From: Candidatus Delongbacteria bacterium
GTDB taxonomy: Bacteria; JAGOEH01
Length of the DNA: 5,190 bases
Assembly (NCBI GenBank): GCA_017997825.1
Contig: JAGOEH010000219.1
Location: 1-5,190 of the forward strand
Direction: 5' to 3'
In this document: positions 1 through 5,190 of the stretch, one piece after another
Layout: each line of letters begins with the position of its first letter
How positions within the stretch are numbered: position 1 is the stretch's first letter
Notes under the pieces: generated by a model
The model's database searches: none
Told to the model about the DNA's origin: nothing
What the model saw: only the letters and a program-made list of their open reading frames with translations
Translations under genes and position numbers: made by a program

Positions 1-1928
1 GGCTTGGTATAGGAGCCATTACAGGAAGCGGCCCAGATGGTGTTCTCGAAGGATGACATGGTGCAGCCTTCAGTATAGATGGCAATGGAAGCTTCCTTAT
101 AATCGATTCCGTCCAAACGGGTCCAGGTGGCGCCGTAATCATCACTGCGGCACAGGTAAACATCGCCGTCGGCGGCTGTCGGTCCGTCACCGATGGCGAC
201 CACAACGCCCTCGCCGACCGCTGCCAGGCCATCAAAGAAGGCACCGGTGTAAGTATGGACATTGGTCCAAGTGGCTCCGCCATCAGTGGTTTGATAGATG
301 CAACCGGTGGTAGCCAACACGGCTACATTCTCGTCAAACCCGTGCATATTGGCCGGACGATTGGCAATCGGGCCGAAGGTGCTGAAAGTCTGACCGCCGT
401 CAATGGAACGGAACACATAGGTCTGTTTTCCGGTATCTTTCTGGCCGCAGAACCAAATAATCCGGCCGTCCTCGGAGATTGAGCCGCCCTTGAAAATCAG
501 GCCTTTGGCCGGGGCGTTTTCATAAATGACCTCATCGGCGATGGCCAGAGATTTGCTAATCTTAAAGGTTTTTCCACGGCCGGTCAGGGTGATAGTAAAA
601 TTACCGGCATTGGTAACCACCGTCATAGTAGCGGTGATAAAACTCTCGTTCTGAGGGGTAAAGGTGACCGTTACACCCAGGATGGCTTCACCGGGATTGA
701 TCATCATACCGGGTTCCAGGGTGGTGGTGAAAGCATCATTGGAAATGGTAACCGAATTGATTTTCACCTTGCCGGTCCCATTCAGATTGGTGACGCTCAA
801 CAAAAGCTGGCTGGAATTCCCGGTCGCCACGTTGCCGAAAGCCAGGGTGGTCGGGCTGATCACCGGCTGAGGCATCAGAGTCGGATTGGAAACGACCTGA
901 TCAAAATCATAGACGGCCAAGCCGTTATTGCTGACCAGTTCGATCAACTGATTGTTGCGGACATCGTAGGCAATCTGTCCGGAAGCCGACAGATTGACGT
1001 TATGGGCATACTGAGGAACGGCGACATCCAAAACTTCATTGCCGTCACACAGATTTTCGCCGACTTCACCCTTCAGTTCCACCAGGGTCATACCCGGGGT
1101 ATAGCCTTTACCTAAGGCCAGGAAACGGCGGGTGGTTTCGTCTTCGGTCGGGACCTCAAAATAGGACATAACCGCATTCAGCATGGTACGAGGGAAGGTA
1201 TGGATAGTTTCGTAGCTTCCGCCGTTGATGACTTTGATAAAGCGAACCGGCTGGCGGTTGCCGGCGATGAAGAAGTAATTGGAGCTGACCTTGGCGATAG
1301 CCGAACCGGCATAACCGGCAATCGGCAGGGAGATGGCCGTGCTCTTGGTATAAGAGGTCCCGTTGGTGGTGGCCCACTTATAGACTTTGAAACTGCCGGA
1401 ACCGGAGGCATAGATCTCCAGATTTTTTCCGGTGCCGTAAACCGACATCACTTCGCCGGTCGTCATATTGAGGGTTGTGTCCTCCACGATCTTGGCCGGA
1501 GCCGAGGATTCGGAGGCATAACGCCAGATTTTGAAGGCCCGGTTGCCGGGATGATTCAAATTACACACAAAAATCTGACCGTCTTCGGTTACCGCCACGC
1601 TATTCAGCGGATAAGCGTGATCGCTGATACCGGTAATATTCAGATTCTTGACAAATTCACCGGTGGAGGCATCATATACCGCGATCGCGGGTAGAACCGT
1701 CCGGGTGGAATCATAGGATCGACGGGCTACATAGATATGATTATTGGCTTTGCAATAAGCGGCGGATCGGGTCATACCCGACATTCCGATGATATTGTCC
1801 GACGCGTCGTCGGCTGCAATTTTCCAAACCGTGGACAGCGTATCGGCGGCCAGGGTATCCGTCACACTTATTCCAATCAATGAACCTGCAATCATCAAAA
1901 TCAAAACCAACATGTTCAATTTTCTCAT
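1..1928 (-). CDS. Secreted multi-domain beta-propeller/ASH/Asp-box protein, 3' end outside window
   Basis: My translation of the minus strand from 1928 gives 642 codons without a stop, running off the left edge, so the C-terminus is missing. The ATG at 1926-1928 follows a strong SD. Residues 1-27 form a signal peptide: MRK, a hydrophobic core (LVLILMIAGSLIGI), then a TLA-A cleavage-like site near 27/28. Residues about 35-345 have a repetitive beta-rich character (IYVARRS, AIAVYDASTGEFVKNL, VAVTEDGQIFVCNL), reminiscent of the DUF4623-type propeller domains of Bacteroidota-like secreted proteins; that assignment is tentative. Residues about 355-453 look like an ASH/SPD-2 immunoglobulin-like domain (ISPTTLAFGNVATG near the start, TLTGRGK at the end). 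Three Asp-box (BNR) motifs follow: SIDGGQTFS at 508, TTDGGATWT at 547 and SDDYGATWT at 595, typical of sialidase/sortilin/YCF48-like propellers. No catalytic residues are recognisable, so an enzymatic sialidase role is not supported. An extracellular or surface adhesive or carbohydrate-contacting role is inferred. A C-terminal sorting domain could lie beyond the window. Confidence 0.88.
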   Translation of the reverse strand, partial: MRKLNMLVLILMIAGSLIGISVTDTLAADTLSTVWKIAADDASDNIIGMSGMTRSAAYCKANNHIYVARRSYDSTRTVLPAIAVYDASTGEFVKNLNITGISDHAYPLNSVAVTEDGQIFVCNLNHPGNRAFKIWRYASESSAPAKIVEDTTLNMTTGEVMSVYGTGKNLEIYASGSGSFKVYKWATTNGTSYTKSTAISLPIAGYAGSAIAKVSSNYFFIAGNRQPVRFIKVINGGSYETIHTFPRTMLNAVMSYFEVPTEDETTRRFLALGKGYTPGMTLVELKGEVGENLCDGNEVLDVAVPQYAHNVNLSASGQIAYDVRNNQLIELVSNNGLAVYDFDQVVSNPTLMPQPVISPTTLAFGNVATGNSSQLLLSVTNLNGTGKVKINSVTISNDAFTTTLEPGMMINPGEAILGVTVTFTPQNESFITATMTVVTNAGNFTITLTGRGKTFKISKSLAIADEVIYENAPAKGLIFKGGSISEDGRIIWFCGQKDTGKQTYVFRSIDGGQTFSTFGPIANRPANMHGFDENVAVLATTGCIYQTTDGGATWTNVHTYTGAFFDGLAAVGEGVVVAIGDGPTAADGDVYLCRSDDYGATWTRLDGIDYKEASIAIYTEGCTMSSFENTIWAASCNGSYTK

Positions 1929-1933
1929 CACAT

Positions 1934-1942
1934 ACCCTCCTT
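1934..1942 (-). promoter_or_regulatory. Ribosome binding site of the secreted propeller protein
   Basis: The minus strand reads AAGGAGGGT immediately before TATGTGATG. The GGAGG core (1936-1940) lies seven bases from the ATG at 1928. A closer ATG at 1931-1933 is followed directly by TGA, so it cannot start the gene. This site therefore fixes the start at 1928. Confidence 0.88.
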
Positions 1943-1997
1943 GGAGTTTGGACAGAAGATTCGAGTCATCCACGTTATAATTAGGCTGTTAAGTTTT

Positions 1998-2017
1998 TGG
2001 AAGGATTGACCTCCTTT
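1998..2017 (-). other. Orphan SD-like sequence in the leader, with a small hairpin
   Basis: The minus strand carries AAAGGAGGT (2009-2017), an almost ideal anti-16S complement, but no ATG, GTG or TTG occurs at a usable distance after it. Its GGAGG can pair with CCTTCC (1999-2004), giving about five pairs including one G-U and a six-base loop. It lies roughly 80 nt upstream of the gene start at 1928, inside the predicted untranslated leader. It could be a ribosome standby site or a chance purine run. The sequence match is certain; a function is not shown. Confidence 0.3.
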
Positions 2018-2105
2018 CACAACCGTACATTAATAATGAACCATATAACTCATTTAGAAAGAACTGATGCAATCATTGACAACTCATTCCCAATTATTTT
2101 TTTTA

Positions 2106-2133
2106 AATATAAAACAATTTTCGGGTTTGTCAA
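2106..2133 (-). promoter_or_regulatory. Sigma70-type promoter for the secreted propeller protein gene
   Basis: On the minus strand the -35 is TTGACA (2128-2133), a perfect consensus. It is followed by a 16-base spacer and the -10 TATATT (2106-2111), five of six matches. The surrounding DNA is strongly AT-rich. Transcription would begin near 2099-2100, leaving a leader of about 170 nt before the ATG at 1928. Because the promoter lies between the pump gene stop and the next gene start, it would make the secreted protein independent of the upstream run. If the organism uses divergent promoter elements, as Bacteroidota do, this match would be less meaningful. Confidence 0.6.
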
Positions 2134-2161
2134 TACAAAAATTATTAAAAAGACAGAGCTT

Positions 2162-2183
2162 AAGCGCTTAATTAAAAGCGCTT
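2162..2183 (-). promoter_or_regulatory. Twin AAGCGCTT palindromes: candidate operator or hairpin terminator
   Basis: Two identical perfect 8-bp palindromes, AAGCGCTT, lie at 2162-2169 and 2176-2183, separated by AATTAA. Each is symmetric, and together they form an 8-bp stem with a six-base loop. They start nine bases past the stop codon of the manganese pump gene and about 28 bp upstream of the -35 of the next promoter. As DNA they resemble the AAGCG-CTT core of LacI/CcpA-family operators. As minus-strand RNA the hairpin is followed only after eight bases by UCUUUUU, so it would be a sub-optimal intrinsic terminator. Both roles are possible and neither is proven. Confidence 0.5.
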
Positions 2184-2191
2184 GAAATTTA

Positions 2192-2761
2192 TCAGGGGTA
2201 AAGATGATCCAACAAGATTTTGGTTCCGATCCCGATCAGAATAATCCCCCCCAGCACCTCGATTTTTTGTTGAAACCACTGGCCGATCCGTTCTCCGATA
2301 TAGACTCCGCCCAACGAGATGACAAAGGTGACCATGCCGATGATCAGGGCCGGGGTCAGAATGGAAACCCGGATCAGGGACAGGGACAATCCGACCGCCA
2401 GGGCATCGATACTGGTGGCGACCGCCAGCAGCAGCAGGTTTTTGAGCCGCAGGGGATCGGCAGCCGGTTCGCAGGTTTTGGCGCGGAAGGATTCATGGAT
2501 CATTTTTCCTCCTACCCAGCCCAACAAAATAAACGCCAGCCAATGATCATAGTCCTGTAAAGCGGCAAGCAGGCTCTGCCCGGCCAGCCAGCCCAGGATC
2601 GGCATCACGGCCTGGAAAAAGCCGAAGAAAAAAGCGATCCGGAAGGCATGCCGAAGATGAAGGCACTGGATGGTCAATCCGCAGGAGATGGAGACGGCAA
2701 AGGCATCCATCGACAACCCGACGGCAATCAAAAGAATGGGGATCAGCTCCTGCCAGGACAT
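2192..2761 (-). CDS. mntP: Manganese efflux pump MntP (DUF204/YtaF-related family)
   Basis: A 189-residue inner-membrane protein, almost the same length as typical MntP proteins (about 185-190), which export Mn2+ to prevent intoxication. About six hydrophobic segments are visible, near residues 6-28, 36-58, 68-88, 105-127, 132-153 and 167-187. The family's internal duplication is plain: GLSMDAFAVSIS (15-26) and ATSIDALAVGLS (115-126) are matching helices. Each carries a membrane Asp (D19, D119) of the kind needed for transport in characterised members. The C-terminal GGIILIGIGTKILLDHL is also characteristic. The ATG at 2761 overlaps the end of the glycosyltransferase gene by 19 bp, implying cotranscription and probably translational coupling. 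Known mntP genes are often controlled by a yybP-ykoY riboswitch or MntR. Neither can sit directly upstream here because that DNA is coding, so any manganese control would have to act further upstream. Family assignment is secure; specificity for Mn2+ is inferred from the family. Confidence 0.93.
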   Translation of the reverse strand: MSWQELIPILLIAVGLSMDAFAVSISCGLTIQCLHLRHAFRIAFFFGFFQAVMPILGWLAGQSLLAALQDYDHWLAFILLGWVGGKMIHESFRAKTCEPAADPLRLKNLLLLAVATSIDALAVGLSLSLIRVSILTPALIIGMVTFVISLGGVYIGERIGQWFQQKIEVLGGIILIGIGTKILLDHLYP

Positions 2762-4014
2762 CCTAATTCCTTTCCACTCGGAAAAACGGATCGATCCCGG
2801 TTATGACCGGTATGATCCAGCCGGCGGAACAATTCCAGCAACCGGATTTTCTCCGTCATCACATTATAATTTTGTTCTACCGAATGACGGGCATTCAGAA
2901 TAAGGGGCGTCAAGCCATGATAGGCGTCATAAATCCGATTGACGGTATCTGTAATTGCTCGGGGGCTATGTTGGGGAACCAGATAGCCGTTTTCCCCGTC
3001 CACCACCAATTCGGCAATTCCCCCGACGGCTGTTGTAACGACCGGCAACCCGACCGACATGGCTTCTCCAATCACCAGCGGCAGACTGTCTTCGATGCGG
3101 CGGGGAGTAATCACACAGGGCAGCAAAAAAACATGGGCCTGAGCATATAGGAGCGGGAGCCGGTGATTGGGCACAGCCCCCAAAAACTGGACTCTCGAGT
3201 CCAGCTTCATGCTGCGGGTCAGATTCTCCAGATAGACCCGTAATGGTCCATCCCCCACAATTCGATAGATCACATCGGTACAATGACGGATAATACCGGG
3301 CAAGGCCCGGATGACATCTTCGATTCCCTTGGTATCGATCAATCGGGTTACCGTCAGCAGGTTAAAGGGAGTGATCGGGGGAATGGTGTGGCGAAAAGCA
3401 AACTGCACCGGATCGATGCCCGAATAGATCACCTTAATTTTCCCGGGTGAGACCGCTGGATTGATCCTGAGCAGTTTATCCTTGATATAGCGGCATGAAG
3501 CGATTATCAGGGCGGCATTCTGAAGATGATGGAAAATCCCGCTTTTTTTACCGACATAATCCTGGGCCTGATCGGTGACCGAATAGGGTCGATTCAGCAG
3601 TTTGGCCATCACAGAGGCCATAGTAGCCGCCTCGGCCGAAAAGGTGGCGTGCAGCCGAATCGGTCCGGCGTGGATATAATGACGGGCAAACCAACAGGCC
3701 GCCAGCCAGAGCGGATAATGGCGGAAATCCGGCACCAGCCGCAGACTCTCCAAGCATCGTAGCGGCCGACGGAACATCATGCCCGTCACGGCAGTCACCC
3801 ACCCTATCAATTGATGTTTATCCCGAAAAGCCCGACCGAAATAATGGACCTTACTGACCAGATTCCGGTCATAATCGATCGGCTCATCCGGCCGGTCCAG
3901 GGCACACACCTCGATCCGGTATTCCCGGCTCAAAAACCGGATTTCGTTCAGAACAAAGGTTTCGGAAATCTTGGGGAAATGGTAACAGAGATAGACTAAG
4001 GTCGGTTTCATCAT
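2743..4014 (-). CDS. GT4-type (group 1) glycosyltransferase, WcaL-like
   Basis: A 423-residue soluble GT-B-fold glycosyltransferase that should transfer a sugar from a nucleotide-sugar donor during surface polysaccharide or glycolipid synthesis. The N-terminal acceptor domain (about 1-190) starts with YLCYHFPKISETFVLNEI, typical of colanic-acid WcaL-like enzymes. The C-terminal donor domain (about 215-390) has VIYSGIDP (195-202), LLTVTRLIDTKG (219-230), RIVGDGPL (251-258), VQFLGAVP (275-282) and GEAMSVGLPVVTTAVGG (316-332). Two signature positions are altered. The EX7E motif appears as D309-X7-E317 in EDSLPLVIGEAM. The usual His of the FTAHAKD-like motif is Gln (TDQAQDY, Q149). Activity or specificity could therefore differ, although the fold is intact. 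The start is bounded by an in-frame TAA (4018-4020) two codons before the tandem ATGs at 4014 and 4011, and no convincing SD precedes them. It follows the EamA gene by 52 bp and overlaps mntP. Donor and acceptor cannot be predicted. Confidence 0.9.
   Translation of the reverse strand: MMKPTLVYLCYHFPKISETFVLNEIRFLSREYRIEVCALDRPDEPIDYDRNLVSKVHYFGRAFRDKHQLIGWVTAVTGMMFRRPLRCLESLRLVPDFRHYPLWLAACWFARHYIHAGPIRLHATFSAEAATMASVMAKLLNRPYSVTDQAQDYVGKKSGIFHHLQNAALIIASCRYIKDKLLRINPAVSPGKIKVIYSGIDPVQFAFRHTIPPITPFNLLTVTRLIDTKGIEDVIRALPGIIRHCTDVIYRIVGDGPLRVYLENLTRSMKLDSRVQFLGAVPNHRLPLLYAQAHVFLLPCVITPRRIEDSLPLVIGEAMSVGLPVVTTAVGGIAELVVDGENGYLVPQHSPRAITDTVNRIYDAYHGLTPLILNARHSVEQNYNVMTEKIRLLELFRRLDHTGHNRDRSVFPSGKELGCPGRS
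2768..2775 (-). promoter_or_regulatory. Ribosome binding site of mntP, inside the upstream gene
   Basis: The minus strand reads GGAAAGGA, with its AAGGA (2768-2772) six bases before the ATG at 2761. The site lies within the last codons of the glycosyltransferase gene. It supports the 19-bp overlapping start rather than a later internal ATG. Confidence 0.7.
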
Positions 4015-4016
4015 CG

Positions 4017-4022
4017 ATTATA
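4017..4022 (-). promoter_or_regulatory. Perfect TATAAT just before the glycosyltransferase start
   Basis: The minus strand reads TATAAT at 4017-4022, two bases before the tandem ATG at 4014/4011. If it acts as a -10, transcription would begin near 4010, at or beside the start codon, giving a nearly leaderless message. This would fit the missing SD. No good -35 is present: the 16-18 base spacings give GCTTCA-like sequence. A chance match is quite possible. Confidence 0.25.
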
Positions 4023-4066
4023 AGCCATCAATTCAGGTTGAAGCCATCCTGCTAAAGACCGAACGA

Positions 4067-4993
4067 TCATGCCGTCCGGTTCCGACACCCGCCCGCGCCG
4101 GGTTTGTATTGGGCCAGAAAGACCCCTCCCACGACCACCAGGATTCCGAGCATACTCTGGATATCCAGTCGTTCGTCCAGAATCCAATAGGAAAACAGGG
4201 CCGTAAAAAGCGGTATGGTATTGGTGAAAATATTGGAACGGTTGATTCCGAACCGCTGGACCGCCAGATTGAAAAATACAAAAGCCAGGATGCTGGCAAA
4301 TACAATCAGATATATCATATTGACCACCAGTTCAAAACTGGGTTTGATCCGGATAAAATGAGTAAAATCAAAGATCAGGAAGAGCGGAAGAAAATAGAAT
4401 CCTCCCAACAGGTTCTGATATTTCAGGATCGTCAGAGGGGTATAATGGAAGGTCAGTTTCCTCAGCTCGATGACATACCCGATCGACGAGATGACGGCTG
4501 CCATCAGCAAACCGATCCCCAATCCTGAGAACTGGAGCAGGGAATCCGGGTTAACGACGATCAACAGCACTCCGATAAATGAAAGCACCAGTCCCAGAAT
4601 TCCCATGAGGCTCAATCGTTCCTTCAGGAACAGAAAAGCGAAAAAGGGAGTCACCACCGGAATGACAGCCACCATGATCGAGGCGATGGTCGAGGAGACA
4701 AAATAGAGTCCGAAGCTCTCGCCCAAAAAATAAAGAAAGGGCTGGAAAAAAGCCAGCCGGCAGAATTTTTTGAGATCCCCCGGATGGATCGGTTGGCTGA
4801 CCCGCAGGGCCGATTCGAGTGCGACAATCAGCGAGGTAGAAATCACCAGGCGAAGGAAAATGACGGTAATCGGCCGATAGTAGGCAAACACCACCTTGGC
4901 CCAGACAAAGGAGAGCCCCCAGAAAAACATGGCCAGGGTCAACAGGGCATAGATGATCCAATCGGAGGGCATCCGAATCGCATTATTTTTCAT
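4067..4993 (-). CDS. EamA/DMT-superfamily membrane transporter
   Basis: I choose the ATG at 4991-4993, giving 308 residues. An upstream TTG at 5002 is in frame but unlikely. The protein is an integral membrane protein with about ten hydrophobic segments arranged as two EamA repeats, near residues 12-148 and 155-296. The first carries FWGLSFVWAK (about 25-34) and an Ile/Pro-rich helix followed by FLFLKERLSLMG (about 120-131). The second repeats this as FSYWILDERLDIQSMLG (about 267-283). The paired (K/D)ER motif ending the fourth helix of each half is the family signature. Length is normal for the family (about 290-310). The tail PGAGGCRNRTA is polar and probably cytoplasmic. The start overlaps the preceding glycosyltransferase stop by 11 bp (ATGAAAAATAA), suggesting translational coupling. 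Substrate is unknown: EamA proteins move amino acids, metabolites or nucleotide sugars, and the DMT superfamily also contains lipid-sugar flippase-type members. A role in moving a glycoconjugate or precursor is inferred from context only. Confidence 0.9.
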   Translation of the reverse strand: MKNNAIRMPSDWIIYALLTLAMFFWGLSFVWAKVVFAYYRPITVIFLRLVISTSLIVALESALRVSQPIHPGDLKKFCRLAFFQPFLYFLGESFGLYFVSSTIASIMVAVIPVVTPFFAFLFLKERLSLMGILGLVLSFIGVLLIVVNPDSLLQFSGLGIGLLMAAVISSIGYVIELRKLTFHYTPLTILKYQNLLGGFYFLPLFLIFDFTHFIRIKPSFELVVNMIYLIVFASILAFVFFNLAVQRFGINRSNIFTNTIPLFTALFSYWILDERLDIQSMLGILVVVGGVFLAQYKPGAGGCRNRTA

Positions 4994-5190
4994 ACAGAGC
5001 AACGATCCGATCGGTCATTGAGTTGAGGTTGAACCGCGTTGCGCCGGCATAGTTTTCCTCGATCCGGGATTCATAATGGAACAACTGATCGGCCAGGTCA
5101 TTGAGTTTTTCGGCCAGATCCCGGGCATCGCCGGTTTTGAAGGTAACAATATGGGGAATGAACTGCTTGATTTCCATCACCACCGGCAGA
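4983..5190 (-). CDS. Glycosyltransferase C-terminal fragment, 5' end outside window
   Basis: The open frame enters from the right edge and ends with TAA at 4983-4985. The 68 visible residues start LPVVMEIKQF and end DRIVALYEK. The frame stays open past the in-window GTG and ATG codons, so this is the tail of a longer protein. LPVV followed by a short loop, IVTFKTGDARDLAEKLNDL and a final helix (SMTDRIVALYEK) matches the end of GT4/group 1 glycosyltransferases, where (G)xPVV is followed by a variable loop, a segment for residues in the domain linker, and a closing helix like NSWxxRVxxL. The catalytic EX7E motif would lie just outside the window, so activity cannot be judged. The stop overlaps the EamA start by 11 bp. 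With the second glycosyltransferase two genes downstream this suggests a glycan-assembly gene run. The fragment is short, so the family call is moderate. Confidence 0.68.
   Translation of the reverse strand, partial: LPVVMEIKQFIPHIVTFKTGDARDLAEKLNDLADQLFHYESRIEENYAGATRFNLNSMTDRIVALYEK

Noticed and set aside
1-600. Sialidase enzyme annotation based on the Asp-box motifs
   Set aside because: Asp boxes are structural and occur in many non-enzymatic propellers; no arginine triad, RIP/FRIP motif or nucleophile pattern of sialidases could be seen.
1200-1694. A 164-codon plus-strand open frame
   Set aside because: It lies antisense within the uninterrupted 642-codon secreted-protein frame, whose signal peptide, SD and Asp-box motifs are clear. 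The plus-strand translation shows no recognisable domain and no SD was needed to explain it.
2054-2082. A second minus-strand promoter-like pair (TTGTCA, 17 bases, TTCTAA)
   Set aside because: The -10 is a poor match and a far better promoter lies just upstream at 2106-2133.
1997-2185. A 62-codon plus-strand frame across the AT-rich intergenic region
   Set aside because: It begins at TTG without a suitable SD, is Lys/Ile/Phe-rich as expected for AT-rich non-coding DNA, and overlaps the minus-strand promoter and palindromes.
2204-2560. A 118-codon plus-strand frame opposite mntP
   Set aside because: Gln/Asp/Gly-rich translation is the usual antisense shadow of a hydrophobic membrane protein; the mntP motifs on the minus strand are unambiguous.
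4015-4066. Possible terminator between the EamA gene and the glycosyltransferase gene
   Set aside because: No stem-loop followed by a T-run is visible in the 52-bp gap, so I treat the genes as one transcription unit.
4109-4528. A 139-codon plus-strand frame opposite the EamA gene
   Set aside because: Polar, low-complexity translation antisense to transmembrane helices, with no family features; the minus-strand EamA repeats explain the region.

Overview
This is a bacterial window of moderate GC content. All five protein genes I can support lie on the minus strand, so the window reads naturally from its right end to its left. I cannot name the organism. Separate, densely packed genes with Shine-Dalgarno sites in front of some starts indicate a bacterium. 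The large secreted protein at the left combines a propeller-like N-terminus, an ASH/SPD-2 immunoglobulin-like domain and Asp-box repeats. That style is common in Bacteroidota/FCB-group and related uncultured lineages, but this is only a hint.

Right part (5190 to 2192, minus strand): a tight gene run. It holds the C-terminal end of a glycosyltransferase (4983-5190, cut by the window edge), an EamA/DMT-superfamily ten-helix transporter (4067-4993), a complete GT4-type glycosyltransferase (2743-4014) and a MntP-type manganese efflux pump (2192-2761). Two junctions are stop/start overlaps (11 bp and 19 bp). The third is a 52-bp gap with no terminator, so the four genes probably form one transcription unit. 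Two glycosyltransferases around a multi-helix transporter suggest cell-surface or exported polysaccharide/glycolipid assembly. The manganese pump seems to be a passenger and carries no riboswitch of its own within the window.

Middle (1929-2191): a 263-bp AT-rich intergenic region. In minus-strand order it holds two perfect AAGCGCTT palindromes six bases apart, a good sigma70-type promoter (TTGACA-16-TATATT), an inverted repeat flanking that promoter, a leader of about 170 nt with an orphan SD-like sequence, and the strong SD of the next gene.

Left part (1928 to 1): one uninterrupted minus-strand frame of 642 codons with a signal peptide, running off the left edge. It encodes a secreted multi-domain protein apparently transcribed from its own promoter.

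I see no RNA gene, CRISPR array, insertion sequence or phage module. The more unusual signals are the control region before the secreted protein gene and the altered signature residues of the complete glycosyltransferase. I do not see evidence for an entirely new system.
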